Shown: in pieces, positions 26,709-33,668 of the stretch
Layout: the number at the start of each line of letters is the position of its first letter
Numbering within the stretch: position 1 is the first letter of the stretch
Source of the DNA: an uncultured Bacilli bacterium
Lineage (GTDB): Bacteria; Bacillota_I; Bacilli_A; RF39; UBA660
DNA: 64,000 nt
Direction of reading: 5' to 3'
NCBI GenBank assembly: GCA_934101645.1
Contig: CAKORX010000003.1
Span: 124,001-188,000 of the forward strand
The notes under the pieces: model-generated
Seen by the model: the letters and a program-made list of their open reading frames with translations, nothing else
Told to the model about the DNA's origin: nothing
The model's database searches: none
Made by a program: the position numbers and the translations under genes

Positions 26709-27547
26709 AAGGGCAAATAATAAATATTAATTCAAATAGGTATAAGGTTTTAGCAAATAAAAAGGAATATATATGCACCGCAAGGGGTAAATTTAGAAAT
26801 GATAAAATTACCCCTTTAGTGGGTGATTATGTTGAGTTTGATGAAAACTCTTTGCAAATGAAAACAATTTTACCTCGAAAAAACTTTCTAAATAGACCAA
26901 TGGTTGCAAATGTAGACATTGCGTTAATAGTTACAAGTGTAAAAGAGCCAAATTTAGATTTAAATTTATTAGATAAATTATTAATGGTAATTTATTTAAA
27001 TAATATAAAACCGGTTATTTGTTTTACTAAAGTAGATTTACTAAATAGTAAAGAAAATGAAGATTTTTCAAAAATAAGAACATATTATAGCAAGTATTAT
27101 GATGTTATTGATAATACTGAACTAGAAAAATTTGAGAAAATTATTCAAGGGAAAACTACTATATTATGCGGTCAAACAGGAGCGGGAAAATCAACATTCA
27201 TAAATAAAATAGATCCTAGTTTAAAACTTGATACAAATGAAATAAGTAAAGCACTTGGAAGAGGTGTTCATACTACAAGAATGGTATCACTTTATGATGA
27301 AGGTGGATATTTTATTTGTGATAGTCCAGGATTTAGTAGTATTTCAATTGAATCTTTAACTAAAGAGGACATCCGTAATGGTTTTGTGGAATTTGGTAAT
27401 TATAATTGTAAATATAGAGATTGTAATCATATTAATACCGAAGGATGTCAGGTTGAAAATAATGAAGAAATACTTTCAAGTAGATATGATAATTATGTAA
27501 ATTTTATAAAGGAGTTAAATGAAAGTCGCAGTAAGTTATTTAAGTAG
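26702..27547 (+). CDS. rsgA: Ribosome small-subunit-dependent GTPase RsgA
   Basis: 281 residues of the circularly permuted GTPase family: G4 (CFTKVDL) precedes G1 (CGQTGAGKST) and G3 (DSPGF). An N-terminal OB fold and a C-terminal zinc motif (CKYRDCNH...GC) complete it. RsgA assists late 30S maturation. The ATG overlaps the prkC stop by 7 bp and the gene continues the conserved prpC-prkC-rsgA-rpe order of Firmicutes. rpe overlaps its end by 29 bp. Confidence 0.96.
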   Translation: MLKGQIININSNRYKVLANKKEYICTARGKFRNDKITPLVGDYVEFDENSLQMKTILPRKNFLNRPMVANVDIALIVTSVKEPNLDLNLLDKLLMVIYLNNIKPVICFTKVDLLNSKENEDFSKIRTYYSKYYDVIDNTELEKFEKIIQGKTTILCGQTGAGKSTFINKIDPSLKLDTNEISKALGRGVHTTRMVSLYDEGGYFICDSPGFSSISIESLTKEDIRNGFVEFGNYNCKYRDCNHINTEGCQVENNEEILSSRYDNYVNFIKELNESRSKLFK

Positions 27548-28142
27548 TAGTGATTATAAAAAATGTATAGATCAAATAGAGAATAGTAAAGCCGACTTTA
27601 TTCATGTCGATATGTGTGATGGAAATTACGTTGAAACTAATAATATTGATATGAATCAAATTTTAAATCTTTTAAGTAATACTAAAAAAAAATTAAATAT
27701 TCATTTAATGGTAAGTAATCCTTTAGATTATATTGATAAACTTAAAAATTTAAATGTTGATGTTATAACTATACATAATATTGATAACGCTATTAATGTA
27801 TTAAAATATATTAAATCACTTGGCATTAAATGTGGTATTGCTATTAATCCAAATGAAGAACTAAAAGATTTTGAAAAATATTATCCAATTGTTGATGAAG
27901 TTCTTGTAATGAGTGTTATGCCGGGAAAGGGCGGACAAAAGTTTATTGAAAACGTACTAAAAACAATTGATAGTTTAAATTTAGTTAAAGATAAGTATCA
28001 TTTTGATATAGCAATTGATGGTGGTATTAATAGTGACACAATTAGTTTAATAAAAAACAAAAATTTAGACTTAATAATAAGTGGTTCATATATTACAAAT
28101 AGTGATAATTATAATGAAAATATTGATAAACTTATATCATAA
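27519..28142 (+). CDS. rpe: Ribulose-phosphate 3-epimerase
   Basis: 207 residues, slightly short of the usual 215-225. TIM-barrel motifs: HVDMCDGNYV (metal His and Asp), NIHLMV, VMSVMPGKGGQKFI and the late AIDGGIN with the second catalytic Asp. It interconverts ribulose-5-P and xylulose-5-P in the pentose phosphate pathway and so feeds the transketolase encoded at 30.9 kb. AAGGAG precedes the ATG within rsgA. It closes the operon; a terminator follows at 28144. Confidence 0.93.
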   Translation: MKVAVSYLSSSDYKKCIDQIENSKADFIHVDMCDGNYVETNNIDMNQILNLLSNTKKKLNIHLMVSNPLDYIDKLKNLNVDVITIHNIDNAINVLKYIKSLGIKCGIAINPNEELKDFEKYYPIVDEVLVMSVMPGKGGQKFIENVLKTIDSLNLVKDKYHFDIAIDGGINSDTISLIKNKNLDLIISGSYITNSDNYNENIDKLIS

Positions 28143-28143
28143 G

Positions 28144-28168
28144 GTTACAAGAAATTGTAACTTTTTTT
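28144..28168 (+). terminator. Terminator of the prpC-prkC-rsgA-rpe operon
   Basis: GTTACAA-GAAA-TTGTAAC followed by seven T. Confidence 0.88.
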
Positions 28169-28175
28169 AATGAAA

Positions 28176-28197
28176 ATAAAAAGCCTATTTTTTAGGC
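28176..28197 (-). terminator. Minus-strand terminator facing the switch region
   Basis: Read on the minus strand, GCCTA-AAAAA-TAGGC is followed by TTTTTATTTT. It would stop transcripts coming leftwards out of 28.2-28.6 kb, where no leftward gene is visible. Confidence 0.5.
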
Positions 28198-28214
28198 ATA
28201 TATTAGGTATCAAA

Positions 28215-28245
28215 TTTTCCTAAAACTATTACATTTAAGAAAAAA
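28215..28245 (+). repeat. Putative inversion site 1 (recombinase-type dyad)
   Basis: 31 bp: left arm TTTTCCTAAA, 9 bp centre ACTATTACA, right arm TTTAAGAAAAAA. The arms are inverted repeats of each other (9 of 10), like the half-sites of a tyrosine recombinase. Compared with site 2 the arms are identical (22 of 22) but the 8 bp core CTATTACA is in the opposite orientation. Confidence 0.6.
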
Positions 28246-28379
28246 CGCTTCCGTATTTTCGTACTATTACTTTTTAATATTATCATATTTTTATAAAAAA
28301 TTGTATAAATTATGAAAAAATTTTAAATAAAATTATTAAAAAAAGCAAATTACGTAAAATATTTAGTTATTATATAAAA

Positions 28380-28484
28380 AATTTCTAGTCAAAAAAGTGG
28401 TCAAAAAATATTACTTTTTTTCTTTTAAATACTGAGCAAAATAAATAATTTTTAAAAAAGATTTTTAAATAATTTCTAGTCAAA
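28380..28484 (+). repeat. Pair of 14 bp direct repeats inside the segment
   Basis: AATTTCTAGTCAAA occurs at 28380-28393 and again at 28471-28484, 91 bp apart. Possible binding sites of a regulator or recombinase accessory factor; there are shorter AGTCAAA/GGTCAAA variants nearby. Confidence 0.6.
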
Positions 28485-28499
28485 TTTATTTTCTAATAC

Positions 28500-28527
28500 T
28501 TGATATTTACCATATTTATGCTAAAAG
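28500..28527 (+). promoter_or_regulatory. Promoter inside the putative invertible segment
   Basis: TTGATA (28500-28505), 16 bp, TGcTAAAAG (-10 at 28522-28527). Transcription would start near 28534 and cross site 2 before the gene at 28598. Confidence 0.5.
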
Positions 28528-28536
28528 TCAAAATTA

Positions 28537-28567
28537 TTTTCCTAAATGTAATAGATTTAAGAAAAAA
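28537..28567 (+). repeat. Putative inversion site 2 (recombinase-type dyad)
   Basis: 31 bp: TTTTCCTAAA, centre TGTAATAGA, TTTAAGAAAAAA. Arms identical to site 1; the core TGTAATAG is the exact reverse complement of CTATTACA in site 1. It lies 30 bp upstream of the surface-protein start codon. Confidence 0.6.
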
Positions 28568-28597
28568 GTGGCCCGTATTTATGGGAGAAAATGAAGT

Positions 28598-29923
28598 ATG
28601 AAAGAAAAGTTTATTTTATTGATAAGTGGTATAGTTGTTTGTTTAAGTATTTTGTTTTATTTTAATACAAAAAGTAAAAATAATTTGCTGAAAGATAATA
28701 CTATCACTAAAAGTAATTCTATGGCAATTATGATTAAGGAAGATGGAGATACTAATTATTCAAAATTTTCTAAAAATTCCATTCCAAAAGGAGACTATGC
28801 TTTAAATAAAGAAAAGTCATATTGTGAAAATAATGGAAATGTAGTTGAATATGATTCTGCGAATGGAAAAGTTAGTATATCAATATTAGGTAGTGACAAG
28901 TGCTATTTATACTTTGATTATGTTGATTATCCTGCGAAAAGATTAATTTTAAATGCAAATGGTGGAAGCGTAAATATTAAAAAAACATTGTCTCAAAGTA
29001 TGTTGAGCAAGTTTGATGATTTAGGATTATCTTATTATTTCTTTGATCAGTCAGTCAATAATTATGTTAAATTCGGTAAATATTCATCTGATGCTGACAT
29101 TTATTATTCAATGAAAGAAACGTATATTGGTGAGTCTGAGTGCATAAGCGAGGAAAATACAAGTAAATGTAATACTAAGAGGCTTGGAACTGCTGGAAGT
29201 AATATGTTATGGAGAATAATAAGAATAAATGGTGATGGAAGTATTAGAATGGTTTATGTTGGCACTGATAATGATAACGATTTAAAAAATATTGGATCTA
29301 AAAGATTTAATAATCTTTCTGATTGTTCAACATCAAATAAGTGTTTAGGATATATGTATTCTTCCACTGATGATGGAAATGCAAATAATACTAGTAGTAG
29401 GGTAAAAGAATATTTAGATAGTTGGTATTTTACATATATTAAGGGAGGTCAAAATAACAAATATCCATATTCACAATACATTGCTGATGCAATTTATTGC
29501 AATGACAGAAATTTGGCTAATTCTGAAGACACTCCACAACAAGATGTTTTAGATACTGCTGACATGACAATGTATGCATTTCAAGGTAGATTAGCTATGC
29601 TTGGTTATTCATTTAATTGTTATAATAAATATAATAGCTTTACTGTAAATAAATATATTGACAATTATGAAGGAACTGGTACATTAAGATTCCCAATTGG
29701 ATTAATGACTGCCGACGAAGTAAAACTGACTAACAATACTAGCGTCTTAATGACTATGACACCATTTGCTATGTACAATGGCGGAAATCCAGTTTTGGCA
29801 TTCGATGTACATACTGCCAGTCCATCAGCAGTTTATCCAGTTATATCTCTTTCAAAAGATGTTACTTTACTAGGAACAGGAACAAAAAGTGATCCTTACT
29901 ATATTGAAGGACTTAATAACTAA
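28598..29923 (+). CDS. Anchored surface protein downstream of a putative promoter switch
   Basis: 441 residues. One N-terminal helix (about 5-22) anchors a large extracellular part rich in Asn, Tyr, Ser and cysteine pairs. It shares a module with the protein at 57482: WRIIRINGDGSIRMVY (WKIVRTTETGGIKMIY there), a YMYS/GYMY block, then VK.YLDSWY, a CNDR motif, an RFPIGLMTADE block (LTYPVGLLSSAE) and a final VISLSKDVTLLGTGTKSDPY. Such modules recall DUF6273/FGE-like surface proteins of gut Firmicutes, of unknown ligand. The ribosome site GGGAG lies 10 nt upstream. The upstream region looks phase-variable. Confidence 0.65.
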   Translation: MKEKFILLISGIVVCLSILFYFNTKSKNNLLKDNTITKSNSMAIMIKEDGDTNYSKFSKNSIPKGDYALNKEKSYCENNGNVVEYDSANGKVSISILGSDKCYLYFDYVDYPAKRLILNANGGSVNIKKTLSQSMLSKFDDLGLSYYFFDQSVNNYVKFGKYSSDADIYYSMKETYIGESECISEENTSKCNTKRLGTAGSNMLWRIIRINGDGSIRMVYVGTDNDNDLKNIGSKRFNNLSDCSTSNKCLGYMYSSTDDGNANNTSSRVKEYLDSWYFTYIKGGQNNKYPYSQYIADAIYCNDRNLANSEDTPQQDVLDTADMTMYAFQGRLAMLGYSFNCYNKYNSFTVNKYIDNYEGTGTLRFPIGLMTADEVKLTNNTSVLMTMTPFAMYNGGNPVLAFDVHTASPSAVYPVISLSKDVTLLGTGTKSDPYYIEGLNN

Positions 29924-29924
29924 A

Positions 29925-29954
29925 AAATTGTAAGTTAATTCTTACAATTTTTTT
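29925..29954. terminator. Bidirectional terminator between the surface gene and lexA
   Basis: AAATTGTAAG-TTAATT-CTTACAATTT with A run before and T run after; serves both convergent genes. Confidence 0.85.
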
Positions 29955-30573
29955 ATAGTTTTCTATATAGACCAATTGCTATACCAAGTATTTTACAATC
30001 AGGTAAAATAATGGGTGCCATTGTATCATTTTCTGGTTGCAATCTTATATGTCCATTTTCTTTATAAAATCTTTTTAATGTAACTTCATTTTCAAGCGTC
30101 ATAGCAACAACAATTTGTCCATTGTGAGCGCTATTTGTTTTCTTTATTATCACGTAGTCGTTATCATAGATCCCGGCATTTATCATACTTTCTCCGGAAA
30201 CATGTAATGTAAATACTTCTTCATTTTTGGGTATTAAACTTGCTGGTAAATCAAAAAATTCATTTGGTGTTTCAATTGCTGTAATAGGAGAGCCTGCTGT
30301 AATTTTTCCAAGAAGCGGTACTTTTACAACATCTTCATTTCTTTCATCATATTCATTTTCTACAAGTAGTGATATAGTTCTAAATTTATTATTTGTTGAA
30401 GTAATGAAACCCTTATTTTCTAAATTTTTTATATGAACAAATACTGTTGCTGGACTAGAAAGGTTAACACCTTCACAAATTTCCCTTATAGTAGGGGAAT
30501 ACCCGTATTTTGCATTATATTTTTTTATATATTCTAAAATGTCATTTTGTCTTTTAGTTAATTTTTTATCCAC
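29953..30573 (-). CDS. lexA: LexA SOS repressor
   Basis: 206 residues. N-terminal winged helix-turn-helix (about 1-65, with TIREICEGVNLSSPATVFVH), autocleavage bond Ala93-Gly94 in GKITAGSP, catalytic Ser129 (SGESM) and Lys167 (VTLKRFY). RecA-stimulated self-cleavage lifts repression. Start is GTG 30573 with AAGGAG 10 nt upstream. Its promoter carries a LexA-like box over the -35, so it should autoregulate, and the divergent small gene has a second box. This matches the lexA-yneA arrangement of Bacillus. Confidence 0.96.
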   Translation of the reverse strand: MDKKLTKRQNDILEYIKKYNAKYGYSPTIREICEGVNLSSPATVFVHIKNLENKGFITSTNNKFRTISLLVENEYDERNEDVVKVPLLGKITAGSPITAIETPNEFFDLPASLIPKNEEVFTLHVSGESMINAGIYDNDYVIIKKTNSAHNGQIVVAMTLENEVTLKRFYKENGHIRLQPENDTMAPIILPDCKILGIAIGLYRKL

Positions 30574-30601
30574 TTTTTATCTTTCTCCTTTTGATATTTT
30601 A

Positions 30602-30641
30602 ATTTTACAATAGAAGTTGTAAAATGTCAAACAAATGTTTT
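30602..30641 (-). promoter_or_regulatory. lexA promoter with overlapping SOS box
   Basis: Minus strand TTGACA (30630-30625), 17 bp, TAAAAT (30607-30602). The palindrome-like CAAACAAATGTTTT (30628-30641) resembles the Bacillus SOS box CGAACRNRYGTTYC and overlaps the -35. Confidence 0.7.
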
Positions 30642-30649
30642 TATTTTAA

Positions 30650-30678
30650 TTGACACGAACAATTATTTGTATTAGAAT
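30650..30678 (+). promoter_or_regulatory. SOS-controlled promoter of the small membrane protein gene
   Basis: Perfect TTGACA (30650-30655), 17 bp, TAGAAT (30673-30678). CGAACAATTATTTG (30656-30669), a near match to CGAAC-N4-GTTTG, fills the spacer, so LexA binding would block RNA polymerase. Confidence 0.7.
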
Positions 30679-30701
30679 TAAAAATGAAAGAGGCGATGAA
30701 T

Positions 30702-30845
30702 ATGTTAAAAAGATTATTTAAAAATTATGGAGTTATTTTACTATTTTATTTATTTTTAGTATTATGTGTATTTTTATTAAATGCAAGATACTCTGTACTT
30801 AATTCTCGCAATGTTAAAAATATTTCTCATGTGGTTAATAATTAA
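30702..30845 (+). CDS. SOS-regulated 47-residue membrane protein, YneA-position cell-division inhibitor candidate
   Basis: Small gene, too short for routine ORF lists. It starts at ATG 30702 with AGAGG 8 nt upstream and encodes 47 residues: basic start (MLKRLFKNYG), one membrane helix (about 11-27), and a short tail with Asn, Arg and Ser. It is divergent from lexA with a LexA-like box inside its promoter and is followed by tkt, sirA and yneF. In B. subtilis the same place is held by yneA, a single-pass SOS division inhibitor, which has a LysM domain missing here. Its function is inferred from context only. Confidence 0.6.
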   Translation: MLKRLFKNYGVILLFYLFLVLCVFLLNARYSVLNSRNVKNISHVVNN

Positions 30846-30893
30846 AGTTTATTTTATAGGAAATTTATGATAAACTATAAAATAGGAAGTGAA

Positions 30894-32879
30894 ATGATGG
30901 CAGTAAAACCCAATGATATAGTTAATAATATTAAAATGCTTGCTCTTGATATGATAAATGATGCAGGAAGCGGACATCCTGGCGTAGTAATGAGCAGTAT
31001 GCCGATACTTTATGCATTATATAATAATGTAATGAATATTGTTCCAAGCAAACCTAACTGGATGAATCGTGATAGATTAGTTGTATCATGCGGTCATGCA
31101 AGTGCTGCATTATATGCGATGCTTTATTACGCAGGCTTCGATTACTCTATTGAAGATTTAAAAAGGTTTCGTGATATAGATTCATATGCTCCGGGTCATC
31201 CTGAACTTAATACCTTGATGGGAGTTGAATGTAGTACTGGGCTTTTAGGACAAGGGGTTGCAAATGCTGTTGGTATTGCGCTTGCTGAAAGATATTTTGA
31301 GTCTTTAGCAAGAAATGTAAATAGCAAGTTAAGTTTAGTTGACTACTATACTTATGTTTTATGCTCTGACGGTGATTTAGAGGAAGGAATAAGCTATGAA
31401 GCATTATCTTTTGCAAGTGCTCAAAAACTAAATAAACTAATTGTTATCTATGATGCAAATAAAGTGAGCATTGATGGTGACATTTCTAAAACATTTACCG
31501 AAGATATTGAATCAAGATTTGATGCATTAGATTTTAATATAATTAATGTAAAAAATGGTAGTAATATTTCTAGTATAACTGATGCTTTAAAAGAAGCTAA
31601 GAAAAGTGATATGCCATCACTTGTTATTGTTAATACTATTTTAGGTGATGGACTAAATGATGCAGGAACAAGTAAAGTTCATTCTGGTATAATTGATAAT
31701 GAAGAAATGATTACATTAAAACAAAAGTATAATATCCCTTTAGACCCATTTAATTACGATGAAAAATATAGAAATATTGTAATTAATAATATTGTAACTA
31801 GAATGGAAAAAACTTTTGATAAATGGAAAATCATTTATGATATAGCACTTCAAAGTAGGGATAATAGTTTAGTAAGCATGATAAATTTACTTGAAAAAGG
31901 AGAGTTTATTGTAGACTTTGATTCTACTAACTATCAAATTAATGATAAATATTCTGAAGAAGGTAGGTTATCTAATCAAAAAGTTATGAATTTTATTGCT
32001 CCGAAAACTAAATTCTTTTTAGGAGGCAGTGCAGATTTATTTAAATCTACTAGATGTTTATTAACAAAAGATACACTAATGTCTGATACAGATCCTTTAG
32101 GAAGAAATATTGAGTTTGGTGTAAGAGAACATGCTATGGGAGCAATACTTAATGGAATGGCTCTTTCTGGACTAAGATGCTTTGGATCAACGTATTTAGC
32201 TTTTGCAGATTATTTAAAACCAGCGATGAGAATGAGCAGTATGATGAGCTTACCAGTTACTTATATTTTTTCTCATGATAGTGTTAGTATTGGTGGAGAT
32301 GGTCCAACTCATGAACCTATTGAGCAACTTTCAATGCTTAGAACTATTCCAAACATGATTACATTTAGACCTGCGGATATTAACGAAATAATTGGTGCAT
32401 GGGAATATATATTAAAAAATAAAACTACAGTATCTTTAGTAATAAATAAAGATAATACTAGTATTTTGAAACATACAAATGGTAAATATGTTAAGTATGG
32501 TGCTTATATAGTAAGAAAAGAAAAATATCATTTAGATGGAATTATTGTTGCAACTGGATATGAAGTAACTACTGCTTTAAAAATTGCGGAAGAATTATTT
32601 AATGAAGGAATTGATTTAAGAATTGTATCTATGCCTTCGATTGAACTATTCTTAAAACAAAATCCTATTTATGAAGAAAAACTTTTACCTAAGGATGTAA
32701 TAACATTTACTTTAGAAGCTGGTTCAACTTTACTATGGCATCGTTTTGCTACAAATCCTAAATGTGCTTTAGGAATTGATACATTTGGAGTTTCAGGAAA
32801 GAAAAATGATGTTTTGAAATTCTTAGGATTCGACTATAACACTTTAATTATGAAAATTAAAAATATGCTCGAAAAGTAG
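30894..32879 (+). CDS. tkt: Transketolase
   Basis: 661 residues, full length. Thiamine diphosphate domain with GHASAALYAMLYYAG, GLLGQG and CSDGDLEEGISYEA...YDANK (metal motif); the pyrimidine domain has GVREHAMGAI, and HDSVSIGGDGPTHEPIEQL is the transketolase signature. It exchanges two-carbon units between pentose, hexose and triose phosphates. Start ATG 30894 (or the adjacent ATG 30897) follows AGGAAGTG; the longer 30867 start has no ribosome site. Gene order lexA, small gene, tkt, sirA, yneF is as in Bacillus. A few usual residues differ (SDGD instead of GDGD). Confidence 0.95.
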   Translation: MMAVKPNDIVNNIKMLALDMINDAGSGHPGVVMSSMPILYALYNNVMNIVPSKPNWMNRDRLVVSCGHASAALYAMLYYAGFDYSIEDLKRFRDIDSYAPGHPELNTLMGVECSTGLLGQGVANAVGIALAERYFESLARNVNSKLSLVDYYTYVLCSDGDLEEGISYEALSFASAQKLNKLIVIYDANKVSIDGDISKTFTEDIESRFDALDFNIINVKNGSNISSITDALKEAKKSDMPSLVIVNTILGDGLNDAGTSKVHSGIIDNEEMITLKQKYNIPLDPFNYDEKYRNIVINNIVTRMEKTFDKWKIIYDIALQSRDNSLVSMINLLEKGEFIVDFDSTNYQINDKYSEEGRLSNQKVMNFIAPKTKFFLGGSADLFKSTRCLLTKDTLMSDTDPLGRNIEFGVREHAMGAILNGMALSGLRCFGSTYLAFADYLKPAMRMSSMMSLPVTYIFSHDSVSIGGDGPTHEPIEQLSMLRTIPNMITFRPADINEIIGAWEYILKNKTTVSLVINKDNTSILKHTNGKYVKYGAYIVRKEKYHLDGIIVATGYEVTTALKIAEELFNEGIDLRIVSMPSIELFLKQNPIYEEKLLPKDVITFTLEAGSTLLWHRFATNPKCALGIDTFGVSGKKNDVLKFLGFDYNTLIMKIKNMLEK

Positions 32880-32883
32880 TTAA

Positions 32884-32890
32884 TTCGACA
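32884..32890 (-). promoter_or_regulatory. Spo0A box upstream of sirA
   Basis: TGTCGAA on the minus strand, an exact match to the core 0A box, 49 bp before the sirA start. sirA is a Spo0A target in B. subtilis. Confidence 0.5.
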
Positions 32891-32938
32891 TATTTTTTTT
32901 ATTTTATTTGTTAGTATTAACATGAAATGAGGGATATG

Positions 32939-33352
32939 ATGAGAAAGTTTTATGTTTTTAATATTAATAAAGAAATGAGCGTACTTGCGAAAGATAGTCC
33001 ATATATGTTATATAAAAGTTTTGAAACAATTTATAATAGTAATAAAAAAGATTTAAATATGGCACAAAATTTATATGAACAGATGGCTATGAGAATAAAT
33101 CAAAATGTAATAAATCAAAAAATTTATGCTGCGAATAAAGATAATCAATTTTATTATTTAGTAGGAAATGTACATCATTATTATAATAAATATAAAGGTG
33201 AAGAAGAAGAGTTGACAGTTAAAAATTCTTTTTTATCCTCAGTGGGAAATAGTAATAATCTAGTTTTACTTAAATCTTTAACCAATTATAATTTTTTTGT
33301 TTGTGATTTTGAGAATAAAGATTATTTTTGGCTTGATGAGATTTGCTGTTAA
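32939..33352 (+). CDS. sirA: Sporulation inhibitor of replication SirA
   Basis: 137 residues. The N-terminus MRKFYVFNINKEM, the central YL..N..HYY segment and the end FFVCDFENKDYFWLDEI resemble B. subtilis SirA (YneE) in order and spacing, and the gene sits between tkt and yneF as there. SirA binds DnaA domain I and blocks re-initiation of replication once sporulation is under way. Start ATG 32939 is chosen since GAGGG lies 5 nt upstream; upstream ATGs at 32927 and 32936 overlap that site. A Spo0A box is present upstream. Confidence 0.8.
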   Translation: MRKFYVFNINKEMSVLAKDSPYMLYKSFETIYNSNKKDLNMAQNLYEQMAMRINQNVINQKIYAANKDNQFYYLVGNVHHYYNKYKGEEEELTVKNSFLSSVGNSNNLVLLKSLTNYNFFVCDFENKDYFWLDEICC

Positions 33353-33404
33353 ATATAGACAAAATAAAATATATTTAGTAAAATAATTTTGGGAGTGATA
33401 AATA

Positions 33405-33614
33405 ATGGGAGCACAAATTGCTTGGGGTTTAATTGGCTTTGTTATAGGAATTGTAATAGGTTTTTTAATTGCTCGTATTGCTACGAAGAAATTACTTACA
33501 AAAAATCCACCTATTAATGAAAAAATGATTGAAGCTATGATGAGTGGAATGGGTAGAAAGCCTAGTCAAAAACAAATTAAACAGGTTATGAGTCAAATGA
33601 ATAGATATAAATAA
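33405..33614 (+). CDS. yneF: UPF0154 membrane protein YneF
   Basis: 69 residues: one N-terminal helix (about 7-27), then the highly conserved KNPPINEKMIEAMMSGMGRKPSQKQIKQVM block that defines UPF0154. Function unknown; widespread in Firmicutes and Mollicutes. GGGAGTGAT precedes the ATG. Position after sirA is conserved with Bacillus. Confidence 0.93.
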   Translation: MGAQIAWGLIGFVIGIVIGFLIARIATKKLLTKNPPINEKMIEAMMSGMGRKPSQKQIKQVMSQMNRYK

Positions 33615-33668
33615 TTTTTGTATCTATTTTTTTATTTTTGTGAGATAATTAATATGGAGTGTGAGTAT

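Larger units (their letters stand above)
28246..28536. other. Putative invertible segment (291 bp) carrying a promoter
   Basis: Non-coding, very AT-rich stretch between two dyad sites with oppositely oriented cores. It holds a 14 bp direct repeat (AATTTCTAGTCAAA at 28380 and 28471), further GTCAAA copies (28388-28403 and 28527-28532), and a rightward promoter near its right end. With the segment in the present orientation the promoter reads into the surface-protein gene at 28598; inverted, it would point to the minus-strand terminator at 28176-28197. No open reading frame of note lies inside. Confidence 0.5.

Noticed and set aside
28215..28567. Reading the two 31 bp dyads as plain terminators or as a riboswitch
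   Set aside because: The dyads could form A/T hairpins but no T run follows either on the appropriate side, and I know of no riboswitch class matching the sequence. The identical arms with inverted cores fit recombination sites better.
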